From positions 310,001 through 374,000 of the forward strand of contig NW_020194517.1 of NCBI RefSeq assembly GCF_002865645.1: a stretch of DNA of 64,000 nt, read 5' to 3'. The notes beneath the pieces were generated by a model. That model was not told the origin of the DNA. It was given only the letters and a program-made list of their open reading frames with translations, and ran no database searches. Positions 21,495 to 33,349 of this stretch are shown one piece after another (the stretch's first letter is position 1; the number at the start of each line of letters is the position of its first letter). Source of the DNA: Hyaloscypha bicolor E. Its lineage: Eukaryota > Ascomycota > Leotiomycetes > Helotiales > Hyaloscyphaceae. Both the position numbers and the translations under genes were made by a program.

Positions 21495-22455
21495 ATGTTC
21501 GAATGTGCCGGGGTTCTCTGGGTCCGTCAAAACCTCAACCTCCAAGTCCTAGATTCTCTCACTCAACAGCAAGAATTTGACGAAATGGGGTTATCGATAA
21601 GTGATATAACAATTTCCCACCGGGTTTCAAGACTCTCACAACCTGTGTATATTAGTAGAGGGCTAGACGTAACAACGACGTTTAGCTGTACCTCATCGGC
21701 GTATTTCTCCATAGTAACTGATTCCTGTTATTAGTAGCTGACTCCTCTATTTCTACCCAAGCCAAGCTCAGAATCATGCCTTAGACATTGCTCGGAGAAT
21801 CCCACAGTGAGCCATGGATCATATCGATTGCCGCGTCGACAGTAACGGCAAGAAGTCGAATGTTCCGGACATCCGTGACCAACTAATGAGTATTGAGACT
21901 CAAGTATCTAGATAAACTTGGACCAGTATCAATTTATTAGAAATCGTAGATATACCAGCACCTGGGGGGAATTTGTAAAGTACAGAACTCGAATGTTCCG
22001 GAAGTCAGGGGATATTCGAAGGCGGAGAGAAACACTCGAGGACGGGCCTGCTTCACAATCATTGCGTCAATTACAACCTGGGAAATTCTACGCTCATCTG
22101 ATTAGTATAGCCCAAGGTGCATAGGCCCGCCGTCAACGTCTATGAGCAGATAAAATGTATTAGCTGAGTGAACCCCGCAACAAAACCGACTCCATTACCG
22201 AGCAGGTAAAGGGGAGAGATGGGTCAAGAAGTCCTAATTATGACGCAAATGAGGACGCACACTATTATCACACCCTAAATGCATTATGCAACTCCCACTG
22301 GAAGCATCTGGGAGGTGTTTCTCGAAGAATGGCCGCAGATTTTTGAATGTTCGGAACCACTTGCACGAATCGCTCTGCCATCCTTGCTTACTCTCTCGGC
22401 ACTGGTCCCAGTACTCAGGTCTACTCAAATCCTTTAGAACTTCATCTTTGACCAT
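21495..22455 (-). pseudogene. SAM-dependent methyltransferase pseudogene (METTL13/EEF1AKMT type)
   Basis: Ordered, out-of-frame remains on the minus strand. The first exon is nearly intact (SRPEYWDQ, then WFRTFKNLRPFFEKHLP and IMHLGCDNS, the SAM-binding motif I with Asp replacing Gly). Then come LGYTNQMSVEF and VVIDAMIVK separated by a one-base frameshift near 22080. Further down are AIDMIHGSLWDSPSNV ending in a stop, YADEVQ, VVRVLKPGGKLLY with a two-base loss, PHFVKFLL and LEVEVLTDPENPGTFEHF. This order is that of the class I methyltransferases related to EEF1AKMT4 and METTL13, which methylate lysines of eEF1A. Several stops and indels make it dead. Expected introns may account for some gaps, but not for the frameshifts inside conserved blocks. 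Confidence 0.82.
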
Positions 22456-22801
22456 AATGGGACGTTAAAAATCGAAAGTTGGCAGACTGAAGAATGAGGG
22501 CAATGGAGAAAGAAACGTGACAATTTGGTTGTCGCCTGCTTCCCCTTTCAATTTGACATCGAATTTTGGTTGAAGCAATTATAGAATGTGTATCATTTGA
22601 CTGCTATCTATGAAGCTGTTGAGGGTCTCGAAGTACGTTGTTGCTTTGGAAACTGTCTATCGAGGCACGTTTTGGCTACTGCTCAAATACAATATCTGCT
22701 CTAAGAACTACCATACTGTCCTGGGACAATGAAAGGAGTTGGAGCGCAAGAGAAAATATTACGAAGAACCCAGAAAGAACCTTAAGCGTGGAACGCTTGA
22801 C
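22456..22801. other. Spacer between methyltransferase relic and MOSC gene
   Basis: This 346 bp stretch holds the 3' region of the MOSC gene and the upstream side of the dead methyltransferase. Nothing else was seen. Confidence 0.45.
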
Positions 22802-24805
22802 TCAGAAATCTATGACGATATGCCCAATACCTCTCGAAACACAACTCAACATCGCATTTGCCTTGTTCTCTCCACTTAGCCCACTTCCCCGATGATCCAC
22901 TCTCCCTTGGCAGACCTCGACTCGACAAGTACCGCAATTGCCTGTCTCACAACTCGAATCGACCTCCAAACCAGCCTCCCTAATAGTTTCCAGGAGTGTC
23001 TTCTCTCTGTCCACTGTTAACACCTGCCCGGTCTTCTTTACCTCCACAGTAAAGGGGTCTCCCGAAGTTGCAATTTGGAACGCTTCAAGGTGAATTTCCT
23101 CTGGCGACATACCACATTCCTTTGAAGAGCGTATAATATCCTCGACCATCCGCTGCGGTCCGCAACTATATACGAAGGAGTTCCAGGAGCGATCTTTGAG
23201 AATTTGAAGGACATCCATCCGTTCGCCTTTCGATTTGTTGTAGATTACGACGTTTGATCTCATTTTTTCGACCAATGATCTGAACGGAATGTCTTCAGTA
23301 GATCGGACGGCGTAGTGAAGTGTGTAGTTCCAGTTGATTTGAGAATAAATGTCCATGTGTGCGAGGAAAGCGGTGATACCAATACCCTTGAAAATGGTAC
23401 GTTAGCATGCTCGCTATGGAACTCAAAGAATATACCGCAATTTGTGGAACACTTGGAAGGGACAAGACTTGAATGGACAAGGCCTCGTGAGACCTCAAAA
23501 TAGGGAAAGGTGAACTCGGAAATACACGTACACCTGCTATAAAAATATGATTTGAAGACTGGGGAGAACAAGGAATACTTTCAGTAAGATTCCCTGCAAG
23601 GATCTTATCTCCTTGCTGAATTATTTCATGTAGGTATCGTGAGCCGCCACGGCTGTCCTCCTCGAGAGCGATTCCGAGTTGGAAGCGATTCGTTGTCCCA
23701 CCTACGATGGAGTAAGGGCGAATCAAGCCGTTGGGCAATTTGAGTCGAACGAAGAACCCAGGATCCAGCTCTTCTCCTTCGCCAGGTCTCTCAAGAATAA
23801 AGGAGGCTATTCTGCTGGTTTCGGCCTTCTTCTCAACAACTTCAAACTCCTGCCAAACCTCTGGTTTTTTCTTCTTCCCACCGTTTGCCTTCTCCTCTTC
23901 TTCGGCCTTGAGTTTTGCAACTCTGGTCTTGAAGGCGTTTTTGCACTCGTCCCCGAATTCCTCAATCTTCTCCAGCTATGAAATTTGTTAGTACAACCTT
24001 CTGCCAGTTCTAAAAGTTCTTCTTAAGCGAGACCGGAATGGTAAACGCACCTCCATCAACTTCTGAAGATTGTCCTTATCGCGATGCAGATACTCTTGCA
24101 CCCTCTCAATTGTCCAGTGGGGATACTTTCTCTCCACCAGCGTGACTTTATCACCAACCTCCATCCACCCCTCTTCAAGCACCTTGTAGTACCACCCCGT
24201 GCGACTCTTCTTCCATGTTTGAGCCGCGAAGCCCTTAAGTCCAAATCGATGATTCAGCTTGAAGCAGGGTTGTCTGGGCAACGAAATTTGTAACAGAACC
24301 CCATCTTGCCCACCAACCCGTATAATATCCCCAATACAAACATTGCGCTCGTTCATTCCGCCATTCACAACGAGATTTTCTCCAAATCCACCGACCTCAA
24401 ACGCTTCTTCGGCCTCGGGGTGCTCCTCCTTCCAGTCCTTGTAATGGCCCGGAAAATATTGATGCACGGCTTTGTCGACACCACCATGGAAAGTGAGATC
24501 GTGTTCATCGCTCTCGAGACCTGTGAAAGAGCAAAAGACGCGCGTGGTGCGCGGAAGCTTATAGATGCCCGTTGTGATCGACAGCCCACGCATTTGTTTC
24601 ATCGTGCTGGTCCTCACTTCTATCGACGAATTAGCAAGGTATGTCTTCAGGGAGGTGCGAGCTGGGAGCGAGCAAGGATCATGAAATATCCTTCCGACCA
24701 GCGAAGTAGAGAGCTCGGGATATGGGACAAAAAAATAGGTTGTTTACGGAGAATGGTGGCACTTTCCCATGGGGCCCAAAGGTCAGGTTGTGAAATTGGT
24801 GCCAT
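22802..24805 (-). CDS. MOSC domain / ferredoxin reductase / 2Fe-2S ferredoxin fusion, 551 aa
   Basis: Exons are 24805-24748, 24619-24051, 23975-23532 and 23386-22802. The short first exon (MAPISQPDLWAPWESATIL) was chosen because it joins in frame to QVRTSTMKQMRGLSITTGIY, the normal start of the MOSC domain. Order of domains: MOSC (about 20-200; DEHDLTFHGGVDKAVHQYFP, GENLVVNG, RQPCF), a helical linker, a flavin-reductase barrel (about 255-350; RPYSIVG), an NAD-binding domain (GGIGITAF, YSCGPQRMVEDI) and a plant-type 2Fe-2S ferredoxin at the C-terminus (CETGNCGTC then a fourth Cys in LSCVSR). MOSC domains bind the molybdenum cofactor or sulfur. The fused reductase resembles the electron-transfer chains of phthalate dioxygenase reductases and bacterial YcbX/YiiM partners. 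It is likely a self-contained NAD(P)H-driven reductase, for example of N-hydroxylated compounds; the substrate is inference. Confidence 0.88.
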
Positions 24806-25766
24806 ATTCGACTTGTGGTGACTTCGGTCGCTTCTGGAGTTTGGAAAGAGCAGTGAAAGAATGGTGTTCCGGGGAAAATAGGGGGGCAACTTCGGCTAAA
24901 AAAGGGGTGAATTCTGAAAAATTAGAAATAGGGCCGTAATTTTATGAAAAGGCGGTGTGTCTTCGGTAAGGGCGGAAAGCAGAGATTTGCGACACAGAGA
25001 TTTGGTAAATAGAGAAGAAGGAGAGAAAGGTGGTGAGAGTGGAATAAATAAGATGACAAGCGCTAGGCGCAGGCGCGCAAAGCACAGTAGCGGCGGGGAA
25101 AGCAACCTCCCTACTGGCTAATTTTCGGCCTACTTGCTACAGCAACACATGCATGTTTTGTCCGAAGGGTGGATCTGTCCTTGAATGATTAGAACAGAGT
25201 AAAAGACCGAGCTTACCACACATGAATGGTCTTCGCGAATCTCTGTTGCACACACTTCTCTAGGCATCGGTCTGAACATTAAAGTGTGCTCCGTTGTAAG
25301 CAACAGCCTTTCTCTCCCGCAATAGCTGCCCGCATCTGGATGATAAATACACAGGATTCCTCCATGACCCCAGCTTCTTCGTGCATCAGTAATAAACAGA
25401 TAAGAATTTGTTGAGTGACCCCCAGACTCCGAATTCCACCTTGTCGCTCTGATACCGAGCGCACTGCGAGGCACCAAAACACAGTAGAGTATGTATTAAG
25501 GTCCTTCGTTTCAACAATCAAGCATAAACATAAAACAGGAAACACGATACTATACCCGTATCCGAGCACACAAATTTGCAGATGTGTATGTAAAAAGGGA
25601 ATTTTTGAGACAGTCGAGAATTTGATCCTTCTAATCATTTGAAACTTGGACTCTTTTCGCGTAAACAATGAACAGGCCAGAACAGTGAAGTGGTATGATC
25701 CGCTAACGCCGGAGGTATGCTCGAAAACGCCGGAAATTGATGATGGCACTCATGAGGCCCCTATGG
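24806..25766. other. Intergenic, MOSC gene upstream region
   Basis: This 961 bp stretch has only short open frames. The part next to 24805 should hold the MOSC gene promoter; the part near 25767 is the 3' region of the LisH gene. Confidence 0.5.
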
Positions 25767-28304
25767 TCATTCTGCTCCGATTGTGTTTTCGTCTAGGAAA
25801 CCAGACGCATCGAAGTTGAAGTTGTCTTCCGCCCCGCCATCTTGGTGTAAGAAAGAGTCGAAATCGAAGTCCTGGAGTACATCCAGGCTACCGTTATTGG
25901 GAGCAAATTCCATCTCATTCGAGAAACCGAACTGTGAAAGTTAGCAAGATACCTTGAGGTAGGCTTGGTAAAACTCACAGAATCGCCGCCCAAACCGAAC
26001 CCACCAACCTGTAAGGGGTCTGGCTGCGAGACCACACCAATATTGGCAGCGGGCCCAGTTGGTTGACCGTTCGTGACCGGTTGAACAGCGCCGTTCTGTC
26101 CAGTGAAGCTCTTTGGGTGGACGGGGGTGATCGGTGTCTGGGGCGTCGTTGTTGCTGCGGTAGCTTCAGCGTCGGCAGATGGTGTAGCACCAGCGTTGAT
26201 TGCGGTGGATCCCTTCTTTGCAGTCCGCTGTCATCAATGTCAACATTTCTACAAAAGTATCCATTAAACGCATTAAAATATACCTTTGTTTTAGCATCCT
26301 TCGAGTCATTCTTCTTCTTTGGATTCGGCTTATTAGGTTGTGATGGTGTCTGTGGAGCAGCATTTTGCTGTGGAGAGGACGTCTGTGTGCGACCATTGGC
26401 AGCTGCACCAGTTGCCGGAGCTGATGGAGGAGGGGGCATTGCTCGCTGCTGAGGAGTGCCCATGTTCTGCTGGGGAGCTCCTTGCACGCTTTGTTGCGGC
26501 ATCATCTGTCCGTTAGGTCCATTTGACCAATTCTGAACGCCGCCTGCCTGTTGTTGCTGTGCCATGGCCATTTGTTGTTGCGGCGTCATTTGGTTGTTAA
26601 ACCGACCAGGAGCTGGGTGCGAGCTTGGGGGTCTCATGCCGTTGGGCATAACACCGTTGAAATATTGCTGATTCATGCCGCTCGGATCCATCGGTCCACC
26701 AGCAATGTTGAAGTTCATGGCAGCACCGGGTGAACCACGCGATTGTGGTTCTGGTAAGGGAGACGCCATTCCGCCACCGGGATTCATGTGAGGTGTACCC
26801 CGTTTCATTTGATCACCCGGATTGGGTGAGTTCACAGAACGAGGACCTTGAGGTGAGGTGCCTTGGAACGGTTGGCCGTTGGCTCCCATACCTGGGCCTG
26901 CTTGACCCCCAGAACCATCTGGTCCTCGAGGCATCATGTTGTCTTGCTCTTGTCGGGCCATCATAAGTCTCTTCTTGTTCTGTTGTTCTAAGAGCATGAG
27001 CTGCATTTGATAGTCTTGCAAGGCATGATTTCCACCCGCAGCACTAGGTTGGCCGCCCGGACCTCGCATGCCATTCGGCCCCATTTCGCCAGGATTATAG
27101 TAATTGGCTATAGCACCCCCATCTTGACCTTGGGTCATCATCGGTGAACCTTGGTTCGGGGGGCCTCCTGGGTTTGGCATAGGTTTGGAACCAGGCATCT
27201 GAGTGGCTTGTTGTTGGGCTAGGTTGGCTTGGTATCCAGCCAATCTTGCTTGGGCTGTCGCGTTCGCACCGGGCTGGAACTGCTGAGCTGTCAGATTGTT
27301 TGGTTCGATTCCATTGGTAAGCTGCATATGTGCGGCTTGAATAGCATTGCTGGGGCCAGTTTCTCCCACCTGTTGGGGCATTTGTCCTCTTCCATTTGGC
27401 ATTTGTTGTGGGTTAAATTGGGGTTGATCAAGGCGAGGTCGTTTCGAAGGGGAGGGCGCGTTTTCAGCAGATCCAGGAGATTGGGGCCGTTGTTGATTGT
27501 TTCCATCGGACGGGTCTCGTTGCATCTGTTGCTGCTTCTGCTGTGCGAGAATTTGCATGTTAGGAGTCCTAGAGAATGTTAGAAGAGTTGTGTAGCTGGG
27601 TTGTAGGAGGTACTTACGCATTTCTGTTGTTATGGATGGCCTTCTGTCTCAGTTCATTGTTCTGGTTGAGATTCATATTGTTTACTGCTTGACCCCTCAT
27701 CATCATAGCTTGCTGATACCCTTGAGGTAGTTGCATGTCGCCCCGAATGCCCCGGAGCATTGCTTGCTGCTGTTCTTGCCTCATCCGTGATTGTGCCTTG
27801 AGAAGGTCTTAGCTTGAACTTGACGAGAAATGCCATCACTGTACGTACCTGTGTATGCGTGACATATTGCAGAACATTGCGTCCGTCTCCTTTGCCACGC
27901 TGAGCATTGAACATATCCCAGAATAAACACCACCACTCGTATAGAAAGCAACTTTCTGGGCATTCTTTGGGGAGATTTGGATCCGGGAGGTCCGCTGGTC
28001 GTTTCGAGTCGATATCGTCCTTCGAATCTCCATCAGCTCCCTCATCGCCTCCGTTTTCGTCGCGACGCCTTCCAGGACTATCCTTGATAACATTCATCGG
28101 CTGGTCGCTATTCAGCAGTGACCTCGCGCAATCGTACATGCCATTCCTTAAGAAGTATTCGTAAATGTATGTGTTGAGTTGCGAACGGTTGTCGTTTGCG
28201 GGCATCGGTGGACGAACTCCAGCAGCTCCATTATTCATCATGGGCATGCCGCCACCGACTGGGCCACCCATGGCATTCATTCCTCCCATACTGACGTTGT
28301 TCAT
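25767..28304 (-). CDS. SOM1: LisH-domain transcriptional regulator, Som1/SomA/Flo8 type, 777 aa
   Basis: Five exons: 28304-27849, 27796-27618, 27568-26284, 26227-25979 and 25931-25767. Donors are GTACGT, GTAAGT, GTATAT and GTGAGT, and phases close exactly. The N-terminus has a Gly/Met-rich leader and a LisH domain (about 37-70; NDNRSQLNTYIYEYFLRNGM, DCARSLL). It is followed by an acidic linker and a conserved block (ECPESCFLYEWWCLFWDMFN) seen in SSDP/Flo8-like proteins. Most of the rest is a Gln/Pro/Met/Gly-rich low-complexity region typical of transcription factors, with a Lys-rich patch (PNKPNPKKKNDSKDAKTK). The acidic C-terminus (FGFSNEMEFAPNNGSLDVLQ) looks like an activation domain. In Magnaporthe and Aspergillus the orthologues act downstream of cAMP/PKA in sporulation, adhesion and infection. 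That role here is inferred by orthology. Confidence 0.85.
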
Positions 28305-31101
28305 CTTCGCGGATTATGGTCGCGAAAGATTTCCCTCGTGTTCCTGTGCCTTGCAGTTGAGAAAGCGTGGAAAAAGCTCCGTCAGCCACCGCACCTCTGA
28401 CGCGGAGCGGTTAGAGCCGACTGTCGCAACGGCGGATCTTCTTCACGTCGACGAGCTTGGAGGATATGGAAACTGAAGCTGCCAACTCGTCACAGTTTGA
28501 CCGGAATGTGCAGAGCAAGTGAGGCAAATTGGAAATCGGTGATCGTGGACCGCCGTGTAACTTCCGTCTCACACCCTTTTTTGCGAAGGACAAAAAGCGA
28601 ATGCGATAGGCGCGCGAGGGAGGCAAGCGAGGGTGGTTCGGGGGCGAAAGAGGTTAGGGCGTTCTCGTCGACAGAATGCCGTGAGAGAGGATTCTCGCCC
28701 TGCGATCGTCGACTCAATGGGTTGTCGATGCCGGGTCGAGGGATGCTGTTGAGATATTGAGTTTCTGGAGTGATGTCGAAAGACCCAGATGGGGGTGGAG
28801 TGTGCAGGCCCCAGGGTATATCTCAGCACGCTTACTTCTGACTCCAGCCTCGCTGATTGAGGACGTTGTTCAAAATGCCAGCACCGGACGCCACGGGGGA
28901 GGCTGCGAGGATCAATATCAACGAACAACTCAACCAAAAGGCGCGCAAAGTGCGTATCGAGAGTAACCGGGCATGAATCGAGGGAGAGCAACGAGAGGGA
29001 AAAAATCAGACGTGAGATGGCTGGAAGGTCTCGCAAGATTCAACTTTCGCACTATGCTGCTTTGGTCTTTTTACCCTGAGTCTATTGGATCGCTTAACTG
29101 ACACACGTGACTCCATCGGATCTCCTTTCTTTGGATCGGAGCCAGGACTCTCAGGGCTTTGAGGGAAATCCTGGTGCGAGAGCTATCGATGGACTTGACA
29201 TTGAAAACAGATAGTCTTCAAGATGCCTCAATGATGTGCTGTTCATTTCGAGCTGCGCTCTGAAGTTGGGCTCATCCGCTAAAATGAAGCTCAGACCTAC
29301 AAACTGACCGTGTGACAGCCAACTTCGTCGAACCCATCGATCATGCCTTGTTCATGATAGGCCCAAAAGGACTTCCTGCGATCTCTTTTGCCTTTAAGAA
29401 GATAAAGTTTACTCAACACTTGCGAGCATCTGTCCACGAACGAAGGTTCTGCCAGTGGTGGTCACGTGATAAAAAGCATCGCTGGGCAGCATCTTCTCGT
29501 CGGTTGGCTGTATTCGTCCTTACGGCTCTCGGGAGAAAGGGAGATCGTTAATTTATTGAGAAAAAAATGTCCGTCTGACAATGATTGTGACGTGGCTCAT
29601 ATACTCCTTCCTTATGATATGATAGACATCATTTCGGTTCGTCTGCCTAGACGGCGAGAGCCAATGAGGTGATGAGTGAAGCGATTTCTAAGGAGTGGTT
29701 TGTCGTTGATATCTGTTGCGCCAGTGAATGGAGAAGTGCAGCCCATAGGCAGTAATAAAGTACTAGAGGATGAGTTTTAGTGACAGTTGTGAAGTGCTAA
29801 AGGCGGGATTCTTCCAAGTTCGAGCGAATCTTGGTTCAAATTCGAGCTCTTGAATAACTCAAAAAGGGGCCTCATTAATAATTTTCAAAGAGTTATTCAG
29901 GGGGAAATACTTATATTGGATGAGCTGGTCACTTTAAGCGAACCCAAGAGAGATACTCCTGAAAATGGAAAACTGATGGCGATTTTCTTCAGGAATATAG
30001 TATCAAAGGATCCGAATCATAAGAAGACGTAAACGAGGCCCAAAAAGTCTTCGTGCGATAATCAAAGCGTTGATCTCTAGTCGGTTGTCCTGCGAAGTCG
30101 AGAAGTGTTGACTCTGGGCAAGGGTGACAGCTCTACCCATTGCCTAGAACGATCTGGGGTGATTACAACTTGGGGTTACTAGATTACTAGTTACACAGTC
30201 TCGGTCCCAATCCCATATGCTCTCCTTTTTTCTAGCTTTATTTCCCTTAGGAAATCTTGGTCGTGCCCTCAGTCTCGCTGTGACATAGAAGGGGCGCACG
30301 TTCCTTCAACGACAACCTCCCAACTTCCTCCCAAGCTGACTTCGTGATGACATAACAGCACAAGTCGAAGATGCCTACAGAGTTCCAAAATTAGCCTCAT
30401 CCAATTTCTAAAGACGCAGGGAATGAGGCAGTTGCAAACCGAGTAGAAAAGACTTCCCTCGATGGACCCTTCGAAAACTAGATATGCCACCGCTATATGA
30501 AAACCCTCCCGCTGTTTAACTAAAAACCTGAAAATACACCGCTAAGTAATCAGGCCTTTTTATTGCCTGTGCGATATGCAACCAAGCCTCCAAGAAAGTT
30601 TGGTGCTTTCAGGAGTCACCAGTCGTCTTGGTACTGATGGTAATACCGAAAACACTGGAAACGCTGCCGAACGCTGTTTGGAACAGAACTTCCGTCACGA
30701 AACATATTTTAAAATATTTATCTAGTCACATATGCAAGAAGCGTGCACATGTTCACAAAATACACCTCTGTGGTCGCGATACATCCACTAACAAGAGGGC
30801 CACCAACATTAACCACTCGTCAAATAGGCCCCCAAAATTTTCCCCGGAAATTCACTGGAACAAGTGAAACGTAGGAATGAGACTGAAAACATGCAGATCT
30901 TGATGAAGGCTACTATGCAAAGCGATCTGGACGATAGCCCGGGGAGATGAATGCTGTATATTTTGCCATGATGACAACAGCAATGGGCCACTAATCCGTG
31001 TCCTCAGTGATCTAGTATGATTCTGAGCTGCCAAAGTCGCTGCATTGATATCTCTAATCCCGCCTCTCCTGCGCCAGACGCCGAAATACATGCACAACGC
31101 C
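28305..31101. other. Large gene-poor spacer (2.8 kb)
   Basis: The first 500 bp are the upstream region of the LisH gene. A short plus-strand open segment begins at the ATG near 28875 (MPAPDATGEAARININEQL) and is followed by a GTGCGT donor-like site; no second exon could be matched. The rest (29.0-31.1 kb) is AT-rich with chance-like short frames. I see no transposon ends, tandem repeat or gene relic that I can name. Confidence 0.45.
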
Positions 31102-31836
31102 TCACTCATCGTCCGCCGGCATCTCATCGTCGATATACCGTATCAGAGATATCCTCATCTCCGTAGAGTCATTGCCCCTCAATACATCACTGATGAAATG
31201 TGCCTCTACTTGCATCTGCACCATCTCCAAAGCACCTCTCAACACCCCGCAGAAGATATTTGAGTACCATAACTCGTCTTGTGCCCTTCCATCGTCTGGT
31301 AACTCGACAAAATCTGCCAGGGGGTTTTCTTCGAAGATAAGAGAGAATTGTTTGCTGTCACTAGTCCAGTTCGTGATAGTGGGTGTAATGTTCAGGAAGA
31401 TCTTGAATCCAACCTGAGTGAGTCAGCCCCTGTGCCCGAGCCTTTGAAAGCCGAGGAACGGTACCTTCGCAATCATTTCCGCTGTTTCTCTGAAGTTCGA
31501 ACACCTCCTCATAGTGTTGGATTTCGCAAGGTAATCCTCGATTAATCTCAGGCCAATGTTGTAACCCATCTTGTCAAGCTGCTTGTTGACTTCAACGTAA
31601 TCGCTTTCGTAGTCTTTGCATAATTGCGCAACAATTGTGCCATAGGTGAGAGTAACCAGTTCCGCGTTGACCTTATCTACTCGACTCCTTCACTCTGTCA
31701 GTTCCAAAGGGAAGCATCCAGACGGACAAACGGATCTTACTTCCACACCCTGTATGCTGTTAGCCTGCCTCTTCAATTAATCCTTGGAATATTTAGCTTA
31801 CTCTTCGCCAATCCGTGCAGCTTTGGTCGAAGCCAT
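31102..31836 (-). CDS. BET3: TRAPP complex subunit BET3, 192 aa, four exons including a 9-nt micro-exon
   Basis: Exons are 31836-31802, 31749-31741 (nine bases), 31687-31465 and 31413-31102. The protein reads [31 protein letters not shown], then [56 protein letters not shown] and [16 protein letters not shown], ending MPADDE. This is a full-length Bet3 (TRAPPC3), a core subunit of the TRAPP tethering complexes that activate Rab1/Ypt1 in ER-to-Golgi transport. The conserved Cys that is palmitoylated in human Bet3 lies in the ..IVAQLCKDY segment and is present. The micro-exon (GGTGTGGAA) codes for parts of Glu-Val-Trp-Lys and is needed for both frame and conservation; its flanking sites (ACAG and GTAAGA) are canonical. 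It is divergent from the U5 snRNP gene. Confidence 0.93.
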
Positions 31837-32097
31837 GGTAAAATCTGGCTTCCACGTTTGCAATCAAAGCGACAAGTTAACGTTGTTCTAGACCACAGCC
31901 GCACCAGGCACTGGACTGAGACTGTTGATCACCTTGCAGGGATTGAGAAGGCTGCGGCAGTTCGTTTGGATTTTAAGCGCGATTCGAAAAATATCAAGCC
32001 CCAGCTTCGCCTTGGTGACTTGAGAGTGAAAATCCTACCCAAGACACGAGCCCTTTCAATTACCATACGACTTGAGTGGTTGCCTCGAACCGCAATC
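31837..32097. promoter_or_regulatory. Divergent BET3/SNRNP40 promoter
   Basis: This 261 bp segment lies between two oppositely directed start codons and must contain both promoters. No individual element is clear. Confidence 0.55.
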
Positions 32098-33349
32098 ATG
32101 TCGGCAGAGAAGCGGCCCGCATCAGATGAATATGGCTCTTCGCAGATGTTGGTGAAGAGGCCAAACCTGGGCAAGGATAGCAAGGCTGTAACTGTCGCCA
32201 GTGGATCTGGAGGAAATGGCGCGCTCACACAAGCGGTATGTATCACCTTAGAAGATTCAGGATGAACATGCTGAAGTCTGCCGAAGAGTCTGTTGCTGAT
32301 ATGCGTGGACTAGGCGCCGCGCACCACTGGTCTTCAAGCTCCTGTCATGGAATTGACTGGGCACTCAGGAGAAGTCTTTTGTGCGAAATTTGATCCTAAC
32401 GGAAACTACTTTGCCTCTGGATCCATGGACAGAACGATAAGTAGGTCTTTTGACTATTCATCATTCGTAAATTCCGGTCTAACAGTTCCTAGTGCTCTGG
32501 AGGACGTTTGGCAACTGCGAGAACTACGGCACTTTGACAGGCCATAAAGGTGCAATACTTGATCTACATTGGTCGCGAGATTCAAGAGTGTTATTTTCAG
32601 CATCTGCAGATATGCACCTGGCGAGTTGGGATTTGGAGACTGGAACGAGGATACGACGGCATGTTGGACACGAGGAAGTGATCAATACAATGGATATTAG
32701 CAAACGAGGTGAAGAAATCCTCATCAGCGGATCTGATGATGGCTATATCGGAATATGGGATCCTCGAACGAAAGGTGCAGTGGACTTTATTGAAACCGAA
32801 TTCCCAGTGACGGCGGTAGCATTGGCGGAGGCTGGCAATGAGTTATATTCTGGCGGCATCGACAACGATATCAAGGTTTGGGACATGAGGAGAAAGGCCG
32901 TGGTTTACTCTATGCTGGGACACACAGACACCATCTCTTCTCTAAGGATATCTCCGGACTCACAATCGCTTCTTTCAAACTCGATGGACTCGACCGTGCG
33001 AACTTGGGACATCAGACCGTTTGCTCCAACAGAACGGCACATTCGAACATTCGATGGAGCCCCCGCTGGAATGGAGAAGAATCTAATCAAGGCAAGCTGG
33101 AACTCACAAGGGAAGAAGATCGCAGCAGGAGCCGGAGATGGGACCGTGGTTGTTTGGAATAGTGAGACGGGGAAGTTGCTATACAAGTTGCCGGGACACA
33201 AGGGGACGGTTAACTGTGCCGAATTATCTCCATCGTCAGATCCCATCAGTAAGTCTTTGCAGCTGAAACCTGCCCAGCAGACCGCTAACTATGAGATAGT
33301 CCTGTCTGGCTCCTCGGATCGGACGCTTTTGCTGGGTGAGCTGAAGTGA
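32098..33349 (+). CDS. SNRNP40: U5 snRNP 40 kDa WD40 protein, 356 aa, four exons
   Basis: Exons are 32098-32235, 32314-32440, 32493-33248 and 33300-33349. After a short basic leader (MSAEKRPASDEY) the protein has seven WD40 repeats. Recognisable pieces are LTGHSGEVFCAKFDPNGNYF, GSMDRTIMLW, LTGHKGAILDLHWSRDSRVL, VGHEEVINTMDIS, SGSDDGYIGIWDPR, LGHTDTISSLRISPDSQSLL, ASWNSQGKKIAAGAGDGTVV and LPGHKGTVNCAELSP. The length matches SNRNP40/Prp8-binding protein, which sits in the U5 snRNP next to Prp8 and Brr2 in the spliceosome. The final exon completes Ile-Leu-Ser-Gly-Ser. Donors are GTATGT, GTAGGT and GTAAGT. Presence of this subunit, absent from budding yeast, fits an intron-rich fungus. Confidence 0.93.

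Noticed and set aside
21495..22455. RIP as the sole cause of methyltransferase decay
   Set aside because: A few C-to-T type stops fit, but one- and two-base indels within conserved blocks need another process; dinucleotide indices were not computed.
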